DNA of 49,554 nt from a virus. Of this stretch, positions 1 to 8,371 are shown one piece after another; the stretch's first letter is position 1; each line of letters begins with the position of its first letter. The notes beneath the pieces were generated by a model, which was given only the letters and a program-made list of their open reading frames with translations, had not been told where the DNA came from and did not search any database. The translations under genes were made by a program, and so were the position numbers. The stretch covers positions 1-49,554 of IMG/VR virus record IMGVR_UViG_3300027573_000043, one strand, 5' to 3'.

Positions 1-2
1 GC

Positions 3-524
3 CGTATCGATCGGTACGGCGTCGCTCATCGGGGGGATAATCCGATCTCCGGCAATGCGCGCGAAGGCGCGTCTGGCGCAGTTACGTCGCATGTGAAAAA
101 TATGAATACAGGATCGATCGGAATCTCAGTTGCGGCGATGGGCGATGCGATCGAGCAGCCTTTCAACCCCGGACCGTGGCCAATCACCGAGATTCAATGG
201 TTGGCCTTCGCTCAGGCGTGCGCGGAACTGTGCGCCTTCTACGATATCCCAGTGACCGACACGACCCTGTTGCAGCACGGCGAAGTCCAGGACAATTGCG
301 GAATCGCCCAGAGCGGCAAGTGGGATGTGGGAAGACTCCCATTTGCGCCGGACAAGTTTACGAACTGCGCCGAGGTTGGCGATCATCTGCGCCATCTCGT
401 GATGGAGATTCTTGAAGGCGGGTTCACCATACCGCCTCCGCTTCATCCGCCGCAGCAGGAAGTCGTCATCACGATCAAGGCGCCGCCGGGCGTCAAAGTC
501 ACCGTGCTGCAGGAATCAGCCTGA
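3..524 (+). CDS. Endolysin, N-acetylmuramoyl-L-alanine amidase (3' part; 5' part at 49312-49554)
   Basis: Joined across the circle this gene encodes 211 residues. The fold is the Amidase_2/T7-lysozyme type, which cuts the amide bond between MurNAc and L-Ala to release progeny. Visible zinc-site residues are H20 (in CHWTAG, on the other fragment), H130 (LLQHGEV) and D146, with K144 in SGKWD where T7 lysozyme has its catalytic lysine. The MNTGSIGIS segment is the usual conserved strand near the centre. The C-terminal 45 residues are proline-rich and may be a short wall-binding tail. There is no signal peptide, so release would depend on the holin-like protein just upstream. The frame enters from the window edge, and the true start is 49312. 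Confidence 0.88.
   Translation, partial: RIDRYGVAHRGDNPISGNAREGASGAVTSHVKNMNTGSIGISVAAMGDAIEQPFNPGPWPITEIQWLAFAQACAELCAFYDIPVTDTTLLQHGEVQDNCGIAQSGKWDVGRLPFAPDKFTNCAEVGDHLRHLVMEILEGGFTIPPPLHPPQQEVVITIKAPPGVKVTVLQESA
6..131. repeat. Terminal overlap, copy 1 (identical to 49429-49554)
   Basis: These 126 bases are identical to the last 126 bases of the window. Reading across the join keeps the endolysin frame open, so this is an assembly overlap of a circular or circularly permuted genome rather than a biological duplication. The first five bases (gccgt) do not match the corresponding bases before the second copy (tcctg) and look like contig-end noise. Confidence 0.93.
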
Positions 525-536
525 GAGGAGATCACA

Positions 537-959
537 ATGGCAAGCTATGGATGGACGCAAAAACTGGAAGCGCCGGTGCTGAACGGCAACGACATCGAGG
601 TCGCGACGCCGGGCGTCAACAATATGGACTGCGACCCTACGGCGATCGAGATCGCGGTCGACGGCCGCGAGATCCTGGCCGGCGACTTTACCGCGGTGGC
701 TGGCGACGATGTCGTGACGGTCACCAACAGCACCGAGACGGTGTGGGCGGCCGGCGTCGAGATTTATGTCTACGCGCCGAGCAAGGCGCTGACCGGCGAA
801 GCCGCCGCGGATCTCGCGGCGACGGTCGCCGACCACGAGACGCGCATCGCGGCGCTGGAAGGCGTCACGACGATGGCGGCGTCCGCCGACGATGAGGACG
901 AATGGGTGGACGACGAGGACGCCGACAAGCCGGCCAAGAAAAAGAAAGGCAGGAAGTGA
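537..959 (+). CDS. Small structural-type protein, 140 aa, unknown
   Basis: I do not recognise this family. The N-terminal 80 residues look beta-rich (repeated V/T and G/N turns, VVTVTNSTETVW), like small head-decoration or fibre proteins. A predicted helix follows (LAATVADHETRIAALEG), then an acidic stretch (residues about 118-130) and a lysine-rich tail (AKKKKGRK). A good ribosome-binding site (gaggag) lies 8 bases upstream. The stop codon overlaps the next start, so the two are probably translationally coupled. It sits between the endolysin and terminase genes, a place where small virion or packaging accessory proteins are common. Confidence 0.7.
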   Translation: MASYGWTQKLEAPVLNGNDIEVATPGVNNMDCDPTAIEIAVDGREILAGDFTAVAGDDVVTVTNSTETVWAAGVEIYVYAPSKALTGEAAADLAATVADHETRIAALEGVTTMAASADDEDEWVDDEDADKPAKKKKGRK

Positions 960-1291
960 TGCCAGGCATTGGAGAGCTAATCGCGTCCGCCGGCGCGCAG
1001 GGCGCGCCGCCAGGCGCTGCGCCCGGCGCGCCTTTGGGCGCAATGCCGCCAGGCCCGCCCGGCGCGCCGTCGATGGCCGAGCAACCGATGCTTCCCCCTG
1101 GAGGGATCGCCGAGATGATCATGCAGATCCTCGCGGCGATCCCGCCGGAGCAGCTCGCGGCGATCATGCAGTCGAGCGTCGCGGCGCTGCAGCAGACCGC
1201 GCCCGGCGTTCCGCCGCCGGCGATCGGCGCAGGTCCGGCGCAGGCCGGGCCGATGAACGGTCTCGGCGCCATCCTCGCCGGAGGGCGCTGA
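959..1291 (+). CDS. Small Gly/Ala/Pro-rich protein, 110 aa, unknown
   Basis: This protein begins MPGIGELIASAG and continues with a low-complexity GAPPGAAPGAP stretch, then an amphipathic helix (IAEMIMQILAAIPPEQLAAIMQ) between proline-rich segments. I chose the start at 959 because it overlaps the previous stop (TGATG). The frame stays open upstream, but only in shadow of that gene. It ends right before the large terminase start. A packaging or head accessory role is possible from position only. Confidence 0.6.
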   Translation: MPGIGELIASAGAQGAPPGAAPGAPLGAMPPGPPGAPSMAEQPMLPPGGIAEMIMQILAAIPPEQLAAIMQSSVAALQQTAPGVPPPAIGAGPAQAGPMNGLGAILAGGR

Positions 1292-2875
1292 ATGAATGGA
1301 CTGCCGTTCACGCCGGAGCAGGTGAAGCGCCGGCTGCTGCTCTTGAAGCGCAAGCGGAAGATCATTCGCGCGCGCGACGACCTGGTGCATTTCAGCCAGT
1401 ACAACATGCCTTCGCCGGACAGCGACGACGCCGACGTTTCCGATTACGTCGCGGCGAAGCATCATCGCGTCCTGTGTGCAGCGATGGAGCAGGTCGAATC
1501 CGGCGCGATCCGCCGTCTCGTGATTACGATCCCGCCGCGCAGCGGCAAGACGTTGACGGTCTCACATATGTTCCCGGCCTGGTACATGGGGCGGCATCCG
1601 CAGCACTCGTTCATGCTCGGCACCTATTCCGAGAAATTCGCCGCCGATCACGGACGCGCCGTGCGCGACATCATGCAGTCGCCGCTCTATAGCCACGTCT
1701 TTCCGAACGTGAAATTACGCGACGACGCCGCGGCGCAGGACCGGCTCGAGCTCGAGAATGGCGGTGTGATGTTCTTTCTCGGTCGCAAGGCGGGAACCAC
1801 GGGTCGCGGCGCACATATGATTGTCATCGATGATCCGCTGAAGGATTCGATGGAGGCGTCGTCGCCGACCATCCGCGAGCGCGTGTGGGAATGGTACAGC
1901 CGCGTGCTCAAGACTCGTTTGATGAGCGATGTTGGGTGTATAGTCCTTATAGCTACCAGATGGAACGAGGATGATCTTACTGGTAGGATTATTGACCCTA
2001 CTAACCCGCATTTCTCGGCGCAGGAGGCGAAGCTGTGGCGCAAGATCGATCTCCCGGCGCTCGCCAACGAAAACGACGTCCTGGGCCGTCAGCCTGGCGA
2101 GGCTCTCTGGCCGGAGCGTTTCAGCGCCAATTACCTGCGCGGCTTGCAGAAGGCGGATCATCGCGGCTTCGAGGCGCTCTACCAGGGCAACCCGACGCCC
2201 AGCGAGGGCAATTTTTTCGACAAGCGATTCATCCAGACCTACAAGCGCATGTCCGACATGCCGCACAAGGACGAGCTCCGGTTTTATTGCGCCAGCGACC
2301 ATGCTGTTTCGCTGAAGCAGGAAGGCGACAAGTCCGTCCTGGTTCCGGTCGGCGTCGATAAGCATGGGACGATCTGGATCCAGCCCGACGTATGGTGGAA
2401 CCGCGCGCCGACCGATATGGCCGTCGAGGCGATGCTGCGCATGATGCAGAAATACCATCCCCTACTGTGGTGGGCCGAGCGCGACAAGATCACCAAGGCG
2501 ATCGGTCCCTTCCTGCGAAAGCGGATGATCGAGACGCAGACCTTCTGCTCGATCGACGAGGTGACGCCGATCCTCGACAAGATGCAGCGCGCGCAGTCGA
2601 TCCACGCGCGCATGAGCATGGGATGCGTGCGCTGGCCGGAGTTCGCGCCGTGGTGGCCGCAGGCGTACGATCAATTGCTCAAGTTCCCGCTTGCCGCGCA
2701 CGACGATCTCGTCGACGCGATCGCGCTGGTCGGCCTGAAGCTCGACCAGCTCGCGGTCCGCCGCCCGAAGAAGGTCGAGCCGGCCGCGCCGGAGATTGGT
2801 TCGATCGACTGGCTCAAGGGCGAAACCAAACGCCAGCAGCGCGAGAAGCGCCAGGCGGGCTCGCAAGGATGGTGA
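1292..2875 (+). CDS. terL: Terminase large subunit
   Basis: The 527-residue DNA-packaging motor protein has an N-terminal ATPase with Walker A (PPRSGKT, residues 81-87), Walker B (IVIDDP, about 177-182) and coupling motif (ATRWNED, about 221-227). An RNase H-like nuclease follows, with acidic residues at D336 (CASDHA) and in HDDLVDA (about 470-476). It translocates phage DNA into the prohead through the portal encoded next and cuts it. The ATG follows the previous stop directly. The probable small subunit lies about 12 kb away on the circle (38914-39273), which is an unusual split. Codons 1933-2007 are unlike the rest of the gene (see findings). Confidence 0.95.
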   Translation: MNGLPFTPEQVKRRLLLLKRKRKIIRARDDLVHFSQYNMPSPDSDDADVSDYVAAKHHRVLCAAMEQVESGAIRRLVITIPPRSGKTLTVSHMFPAWYMGRHPQHSFMLGTYSEKFAADHGRAVRDIMQSPLYSHVFPNVKLRDDAAAQDRLELENGGVMFFLGRKAGTTGRGAHMIVIDDPLKDSMEASSPTIRERVWEWYSRVLKTRLMSDVGCIVLIATRWNEDDLTGRIIDPTNPHFSAQEAKLWRKIDLPALANENDVLGRQPGEALWPERFSANYLRGLQKADHRGFEALYQGNPTPSEGNFFDKRFIQTYKRMSDMPHKDELRFYCASDHAVSLKQEGDKSVLVPVGVDKHGTIWIQPDVWWNRAPTDMAVEAMLRMMQKYHPLLWWAERDKITKAIGPFLRKRMIETQTFCSIDEVTPILDKMQRAQSIHARMSMGCVRWPEFAPWWPQAYDQLLKFPLAAHDDLVDAIALVGLKLDQLAVRRPKKVEPAAPEIGSIDWLKGETKRQQREKRQAGSQGW

Positions 2876-2876
2876 C

Positions 2877-5078
2877 ATGTCGTCGATGATGCCTCCGGCC
2901 GGCGGCGAGCCGCCGATCGATCCGCCGCCCTCGCCGGAACTGCCCGGCATGGCGCGCGATCCGAACCAGAAGATCGTCGATCGCGAGGCCCCGACGCCCG
3001 ACGCGGCGCGGTCCGCCCTGGTCGACGCCTGGGTGTCGCGCATCAAGCGGGCGAAGGGTCACTGGGCGTCGCCGTTCAAGCGCATGCGCGAGGACCAGGA
3101 CTTCTGCCGCGGCAAGCAGTGGACGAAGGATCTCGAGGACAAGCGCTACGTCGCGAATCTGACGCTCAGGCTGGTGCAGCAGCGCGTCGCGTTTCTCTAC
3201 GCGAAGAACCCGAAGGTCGTCGCGAAGCGCCGGCAGAAGATCCTGAATACGACGTGGGACGGCAGCCAGGCGACGCTGCAGCAGGCGACGCAGGCGGCGA
3301 CGATGGCGATGCAGGATCCGTCGGTCCTGATGCAGCCGGAGATGCAGCCGGCGGTGCAGGAAGTCACGGCGACGATCCAGGACGCGACCAACGTGCGCGA
3401 GCAGTCGCAGAGTCTCGACAACATCGCCCGCACGCTTGAGCTACTTTACGAGTACCAGGTTGACCAGATGACGCCGCCCTTCAAGGCGTCGATGAAGATG
3501 GCCGTCAGGCGTGCAGTGACGACCGGCGTCGCCTATGTGAAGCTCGGCTTCCAGCGCGTCATGGGCCGGTCGCCGGAGAACGAGCGGCGTCTGTCCGACG
3601 CCATGACGCAGCTTTCTCGCGCCGAACAATTGTCCGCCGATCTCGCGGACAAGGAGCGCACCGACAGCGACAAGGAGGCCGAGGAGCTGCGCCTGCTCAT
3701 CGCTGAGTTGCAGAACACGCAGGATCTGATCGTGCATGAGGGTCTCACTGTCGATTACCCCCTCAGCAACGCGATCATACCAGACGAGAAGACGGTTTTC
3801 TTGCCTCAATTTATCGGCGCCGACTGGGTCGCAGAAGAATACTTGCTCACTCCAGGGGAGATCCAGCGCGTCTACGGCGTCGACGTCTCGACCAGTTACA
3901 CGGCGTATTCGCGCAGCGACGGCGGGCTCGATATCCAGGCTTACGTCGAGGCGAAACTCAAGGGCGAGCGCTACGGCGGCGCCGACGGGGCCAAGAACTG
4001 CGTTCTGGTCTGGGACGTCTACAGCCGCGTCGACGGCCTGGTCTACACGATCGCCGACGGGTGGCCCGACTTCCTGCGCGAACCGGCCGCGCCGGAAATC
4101 TCAATGGAAAGGTTCTGGCCGTGGTTCGTCGTGATGTTCAACACGACCGATTCCGACGAGGACATCTACCCGCCGAGCGACGTGAGGTTGGTGAGGGATC
4201 AGCAGCTCGAATATAACCGCGCCCGCCAGGGGCTGCGCGAGCATCGCGTCGCCGCCAGGCCCAAGACGATCGTCTCGGCCGGCAGCCTCAACGACGACGA
4301 CATGGACAAGCTGGAGAACCATCCGCCGAACGCAATTCTGGAGATTCAAGGATTGCAGCCGGGCCAGGATGTGAAGCAATTGCTTCAACCCTGGATCGGC
4401 CCAGGGATTGACCCGAACCTATATGAAACCGGGCCGGTCTGGGAGGACATCCAGCGCGTCACCGGCATCGCCGAAGCGAACATGGGAGGCACGTCGGACA
4501 CGACGGCGACGCAGTCGCAGATTTCCGAATCGTCGCGCATGACAAGCATGGGTTCGAACATCGACGACTTGACCGAAGTGATGACCCAGCTTGCGCGCGC
4601 CGCCGGCCAGATCCTGCTGATGAACGTCGAGGAGGCGACCGTGAAGCGCATCGTCGGCGAGGGCGCATCGTGGCCGCAGCTCACTCGGCAAGAGGTCGCC
4701 GACGAGGTTTGGCTGGAGATCGAGGCCGGCTCGATGGGGAGACCCGACGCCGCGGCGAGCGTCGCGCGGGCGCAGCAGATCTTCCCGCTGCTGATGCAGA
4801 TCCCCGGCATCGATCCGGAATTTTTGGCCAAAGAGCTGCTCAAGAGGTTGGACGACGATCTCGACCTGACGCAGGCTTTCCTGCCGGCGGCGCCGTCGAT
4901 CACCATGATGAACGCGGCGAAGCCGACGGCGCCGGGCGCCGGAGCTCCGGCCGGGGCGGGGCAGGGAGCTCAAGGGTCGCAGAACGCGCCGCAGGAGCCG
5001 GGCCAGCCCGGTTCAGGACCGCGGTCCGACGTCGACGTCGCCGCAGGCGCCAGGGGCGCCCCGCCGATGATGCAGTAG
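2877..5078 (+). CDS. Portal protein
   Basis: The 733-residue protein has the size and position of podovirus portals, which form the dodecameric ring at the capsid vertex. It begins with a proline-rich leader. A conserved core follows: KRMREDQDFCRGKQW, the wing, a charged coiled-coil around residues 235-290 and a clip/stem region ending in helices typical of the barrel. The last 60 residues are low-complexity G/A/P/Q. I chose ATG 2877, one base after the terminase stop, over an upstream in-frame ATG inside terL. The scaffold and capsid genes follow, completing the head block. Confidence 0.88.
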   Translation: MSSMMPPAGGEPPIDPPPSPELPGMARDPNQKIVDREAPTPDAARSALVDAWVSRIKRAKGHWASPFKRMREDQDFCRGKQWTKDLEDKRYVANLTLRLVQQRVAFLYAKNPKVVAKRRQKILNTTWDGSQATLQQATQAATMAMQDPSVLMQPEMQPAVQEVTATIQDATNVREQSQSLDNIARTLELLYEYQVDQMTPPFKASMKMAVRRAVTTGVAYVKLGFQRVMGRSPENERRLSDAMTQLSRAEQLSADLADKERTDSDKEAEELRLLIAELQNTQDLIVHEGLTVDYPLSNAIIPDEKTVFLPQFIGADWVAEEYLLTPGEIQRVYGVDVSTSYTAYSRSDGGLDIQAYVEAKLKGERYGGADGAKNCVLVWDVYSRVDGLVYTIADGWPDFLREPAAPEISMERFWPWFVVMFNTTDSDEDIYPPSDVRLVRDQQLEYNRARQGLREHRVAARPKTIVSAGSLNDDDMDKLENHPPNAILEIQGLQPGQDVKQLLQPWIGPGIDPNLYETGPVWEDIQRVTGIAEANMGGTSDTTATQSQISESSRMTSMGSNIDDLTEVMTQLARAAGQILLMNVEEATVKRIVGEGASWPQLTRQEVADEVWLEIEAGSMGRPDAAASVARAQQIFPLLMQIPGIDPEFLAKELLKRLDDDLDLTQAFLPAAPSITMMNAAKPTAPGAGAPAGAGQGAQGSQNAPQEPGQPGSGPRSDVDVAAGARGAPPMMQ

Positions 5079-5084
5079 CAATAG

Positions 5085-5741
5085 ATGGCCGATCCTTACG
5101 CTCTGTCTCTCGCTGATCGGATTACCGCCGACCTGGCGCAGGGCGTCCCTGATCGGCGCACGGCGCAGGCCGGTCGATCCTGGATCAGCGATTTTTTCAT
5201 CGGCGGTCCGGCGCCGATGCAGCCCGATCTGCTTCAGACCCAGATGGGCGCGGTTCCCGAGTCTGGGCAGACCCGGCGTCCCGGAGTATTGCCATTGACG
5301 CGCGACGCAGACACTGGCTGGTTGCAACTCGCGATGCCAAAGCTACTCGACATTGCAGGTTCTCAGACCGGCGGCCTTGTGGCGCCGGTAAAAGGCGCGG
5401 GCGTCGTTCTTGGATCCGGCCCGACGCGCACGGCGTCGCAATTCGCCGATCTCATCGCGCAGAGCCGCGATCGGGCGGCGCTGGCGCGCAGTTTGACCGA
5501 ACAGGCGTTAGCCGCGCCCAAGCCGCGCATGGTGCTGGAAAAAGAAGGCAAAACAGTTGTTTTGACCCCGTCGCTGGATCCGGCTTACCGGTATCGCGTC
5601 ACCAGTTTTGACGAGTCGGGACCACTCGGTCATCGCGAATATGGCGACGACGCCACGGCGTCGATCGCTTCCGAGATCAGTCAGCATCTGGCGTCAGGCT
5701 ATCGGCCGCGCCCGCGTCGTCTGTCTGACCCCGACGCCTAG
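5085..5741 (+). CDS. Unknown 218-aa protein, possible ejected protein
   Basis: I do not recognise a named family. It starts MADPYALSLADRI and has a Gly/Ala/Val hydrophobic stretch (about residues 90-110, VAPVKGAGVVLGSGPTRTAS). A compact beta-rich C-terminal domain follows (about 145-205), with VVLTPSLDPAYRYRVTSF and GHREYGD. The hydrophobic stretch followed by P-x-RTA resembles the corresponding part of the metallopeptidase protein at 10581. The DPYA start recurs in the internal virion proteins at 14346 and 15863. This suggests a virion-packaged protein, possibly with a small polyvalent-type domain, but that is inference. Confidence 0.6.
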   Translation: MADPYALSLADRITADLAQGVPDRRTAQAGRSWISDFFIGGPAPMQPDLLQTQMGAVPESGQTRRPGVLPLTRDADTGWLQLAMPKLLDIAGSQTGGLVAPVKGAGVVLGSGPTRTASQFADLIAQSRDRAALARSLTEQALAAPKPRMVLEKEGKTVVLTPSLDPAYRYRVTSFDESGPLGHREYGDDATASIASEISQHLASGYRPRPRRLSDPDA

Positions 5742-5782
5742 TTGTAGGTCTTTCGTCTTGCGGGGGTGACGATACAAGAGTA

Positions 5783-5820
5783 CTTCTCCGGGCGGCCAGG
5801 TTCGGCCTGAACCGGAGAAG
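5783..5820 (+). promoter_or_regulatory. Stem-loop covering the scaffold ribosome-binding site
   Basis: cttctccgg (5783-5791) pairs perfectly with ccggagaag (5812-5820), and an inner cagg/cctg stem closes on a ttcgg loop. The right arm contains the ggagaagg ribosome-binding site of the TTG-started scaffold gene at 5831. There is no U-run, so this is not a rho-independent terminator. It would hide the ribosome-binding site and could set scaffold translation level. Confidence 0.5.
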
Positions 5821-5830
5821 GGCGCAAGAA

Positions 5831-6877
5831 TTGAGCGACGAATCGCCCGACGTCGTCACTTCGGAACCCAGCGCCCCGGCGCCGGCCCCCGATGCTCCCG
5901 CTTCAGCCGCTCCCGACCGTCCCGCCGAACCCGCGCAGTCGGCAAGCGCGACCCAGGACGAAGGCAAGCAAACGCTGCTCGAGGCGGTGCTGGAGGCGAT
6001 GCCCGAGAAGGCGTCGCGGCCGGATCCGGACATCGTGCAGTTGCCAGGCGTAACGTCCGACGCCGCCAGCGAGAAACCAGATCAGGAAAAGGCGGACGAG
6101 TCCGAATCACCGGAAGATCGCGCTCTTGCGAAAGACGAGCTCGATCCTCGCTGGTCGGAGCGGACGAAGACGCGCTTCCAGCGGTTGCTGGCCGAACGCG
6201 ACAGCTACCGCACAGACGCGGAAGTCGCGATCGGATTTCGCAAGTTCTTAGCCGATAACGGAATCGATCGTCCCGGACTGGAAGTGATGCTGGATATCAC
6301 CACGGCGCTGCGCCGCGGCGACTTCCAGACCTTCCACGCCGGCATCATGCCGTACGTCGAGCTCGCAGAGCAGGCGCTCGGCCTGCGGGTTGCGCCGGAC
6401 ATCCAGCGCGACGTGCAGACCGGGCACATGACCAGCGAGGCGGCGGCGCGCATGACGCAGGAGCGCATCCAGCGGCAGCTCGCCGAGGGACGCGCCCAGG
6501 ACTACGAGCGCGGCCAGCAGCAGCAGGTCGCGCAGCGCCAGTCGGCCGAATTGCGAAACGCCCTCGCGGGCGCCGTCAACCAGTGGGAAGCGCAGACCGC
6601 CAAGACCGATCCGGACTTCGCGCTGAAACAGCGCGCCGCGAAAGATATCGTGTGGTCGGTGCTGCGTGAGAGCGGACAGCCGGCGACGCCGCAGCAAGCG
6701 GTGCTCGTCGCGCAGGAAGCCTATCGCAGGGCGGGAGAACATCTCCGTGCGGCGCAGCCAGCGCCGCGTGCGACCCATGCAGTCCCGAGCAGCGCGCATC
6801 GCTCCAATGGCGCGATGGCGGCTCCGAAAACCCTCATGGAAGCAGCGCTTCAAGGACTGGCCCGCTCCCGCGCCTGA
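5831..6877 (+). CDS. Scaffolding protein
   Basis: The 348-residue, highly charged protein lies directly before the capsid gene. The N-terminal 100 residues are disordered and rich in A/P/E/D. A helical middle follows (DPRWSERTKTRFQRLLAERDSYR, then FRKFLADNGID), with a long Gln/Ala/Glu coiled coil (about 190-250) and a basic C-terminal tail, as expected for a protein that templates head assembly and then leaves. It starts at TTG 5831, with ggagaagg about 9 bases upstream. That site is inside a hairpin, so expression may be tuned. No protease motif is seen. Confidence 0.75.
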   Translation: MSDESPDVVTSEPSAPAPAPDAPASAAPDRPAEPAQSASATQDEGKQTLLEAVLEAMPEKASRPDPDIVQLPGVTSDAASEKPDQEKADESESPEDRALAKDELDPRWSERTKTRFQRLLAERDSYRTDAEVAIGFRKFLADNGIDRPGLEVMLDITTALRRGDFQTFHAGIMPYVELAEQALGLRVAPDIQRDVQTGHMTSEAAARMTQERIQRQLAEGRAQDYERGQQQQVAQRQSAELRNALAGAVNQWEAQTAKTDPDFALKQRAAKDIVWSVLRESGQPATPQQAVLVAQEAYRRAGEHLRAAQPAPRATHAVPSSAHRSNGAMAAPKTLMEAALQGLARSRA

Positions 6878-6895
6878 TCTGCGGGAATCACTCAC

Positions 6896-7999
6896 ATGGC
6901 CTTCACGGCTGGCGAAGTTAACAACATCGCTGCGTCATCGATCGACTGGTATTTCAAGAAAGGCAGTCTGTTCGAGCAGGCGATCCAGGAGAAGCCTCTC
7001 CTCAGTTACATGGAAGGAAAGAAGAAAACCTTCCCTGGCGGCAAAGGAAACATCTCGCTCGGCGTGCGCGGCGAGTACGGCGCGGCCGGCGTCAACGATT
7101 CGGTCGTCGGGTACACGCACACAGATTCTGTCGCCTTCTATACCCCGGCGACTAACCAGCGCGCGAACTATCCGTGGCGCGAGCATCACATCGGCCTGAC
7201 GATGACTCACACGGAATTAAAAGTGGATGGCATCTCGGTGGTCGATACGAACGGCGAGAAGACCTCCGAGCATACGAATCGCGAGATGCATGTGCTTGTC
7301 GGACTGCTCGACACAAAACTGTCGGATCTCGCCGAGCGTTACGCGAAGACGATGAACGCCCTGTTCTGGGGCGACGGCGTCGCAGACGCGAAGGCGATCG
7401 CTGGTCTTCGTCACATCATCAGCAAGAACCCGTCGACCGGCACCGTCGGCGGCCTCGCGCGCGGCACATATTCGTGGTGGCGCAACCGAGCCCGCACGAC
7501 ATTGTTCGGCGCCGCGGTCTCCGGCACGCCGGCGCTCGCCGCGCATGGCGGCGACAAGATCACCAGCGCGACGGCGAACGGCGGCGCGTTGCTGCAGGCG
7601 CTGCAGGTCGAGCAGCGTCAGCTCATCCGCTACGGCGGAAAGCCGACGAAAGCCTTCTGCGGCAGCGACTTCCTTGGCGCGATGGAAACCGAGATGCGCG
7701 CCAACGGACAATATACGCAGACCGGGTTCACCGGCGCGCGCGATGTGTCGATGGGCGCATTGTCGTGGGCCGGAACGACGTTCGAATATGATCCGACCTT
7801 GGATGATCTGTCAGAAAGCAAGTTCTGTTATTGGTTCGATCCGAAGGCCATCTTCTTGATGAGCATGGAGGACGAATGGTTGCATCACCATTCGCCCGCG
7901 CGCCCTGCCACGCAGTTCGTCTTGTACCGGAGCATCACTGCTACGGGGCAAATCTGCGCTTCGCAGATGAACTCGTCGATTGTTCTCGAAATAGCCTGA
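6896..7999 (+). CDS. Major capsid protein
   Basis: The 367-residue protein follows the scaffold and is followed by a strong terminator, as expected for the most abundant virion protein. It begins MAFTAGEVNNIAAS and has features of HK97-fold coat proteins of podoviruses: an early long helix region, GKGNISLGVRGEYG, NYPWREHHIGLTMTHTEL, and a C-terminal strand block (FLMSMEDEWLHHHSP...QFVLYRSITATGQ). There is no sign of a cleaved delta domain. The assignment rests on position, length and general pattern. Confidence 0.85.
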   Translation: MAFTAGEVNNIAASSIDWYFKKGSLFEQAIQEKPLLSYMEGKKKTFPGGKGNISLGVRGEYGAAGVNDSVVGYTHTDSVAFYTPATNQRANYPWREHHIGLTMTHTELKVDGISVVDTNGEKTSEHTNREMHVLVGLLDTKLSDLAERYAKTMNALFWGDGVADAKAIAGLRHIISKNPSTGTVGGLARGTYSWWRNRARTTLFGAAVSGTPALAAHGGDKITSATANGGALLQALQVEQRQLIRYGGKPTKAFCGSDFLGAMETEMRANGQYTQTGFTGARDVSMGALSWAGTTFEYDPTLDDLSESKFCYWFDPKAIFLMSMEDEWLHHHSPARPATQFVLYRSITATGQICASQMNSSIVLEIA

Positions 8000-8008
8000 A
8001 CATTACAG

Positions 8009-8032
8009 GGCGCGCCATCCGGCGCGCCTTTT
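8009..8032 (+). terminator. Rho-independent terminator after the capsid gene
   Basis: An 8-bp GC stem (ggcgcgcc, 8009-8016, with 8021-8028) closes on a 4-base loop (atcc) and is followed by tttt. It starts 9 bases after the capsid stop and probably lowers expression of the downstream tail genes relative to the capsid. Confidence 0.9.
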
Positions 8033-8050
8033 CACTGAGGGAGAGAATGT

Positions 8051-8371
8051 ATGGATCTCGTAACTTGCAAGATCGCGCTCGCGTCGGACTTCGACCAGGT
8101 CGTCATTCGCCACAACATGCCGTGGCCCGAGATCGCGATCATCCAGAAGATCCACGGCGAAGAGTCGGTGCATGATGTCGAGAAGACCGGCGAAATCGAC
8201 GGCGTCGAGCCTTACGACGTGAAGCGCGAACTGTCGCTGCGCTACGATCCGGACGTCGTCGCATCGGTTTATCCCGGCCGCGATCCGAACATGCGGATGG
8301 AAGCTCCCGCTCCGAAGGTTCTCACTCGCGCCGCGCCGAAAACCGCGCCGTCGCGCGGTGCGAGCGCCTGA
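8051..8371 (+). CDS. Small head/tail-junction-region protein, 106 aa, unknown
   Basis: This soluble protein begins MDLVTCKIALASDFDQVV and includes a predicted helix-strand core (MPWPEIAIIQKIHGEESVHDVEKTG). A basic, alanine/proline-rich tail lies at residues 85-106. The ribosome-binding site gggagaga is 5 bases upstream. Its stop overlaps the next start (TGATG). In many podoviruses a short gene of this type lies between capsid and adaptor genes. I can give no molecular function. Confidence 0.7.
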   Translation: MDLVTCKIALASDFDQVVIRHNMPWPEIAIIQKIHGEESVHDVEKTGEIDGVEPYDVKRELSLRYDPDVVASVYPGRDPNMRMEAPAPKVLTRAAPKTAPSRGASA

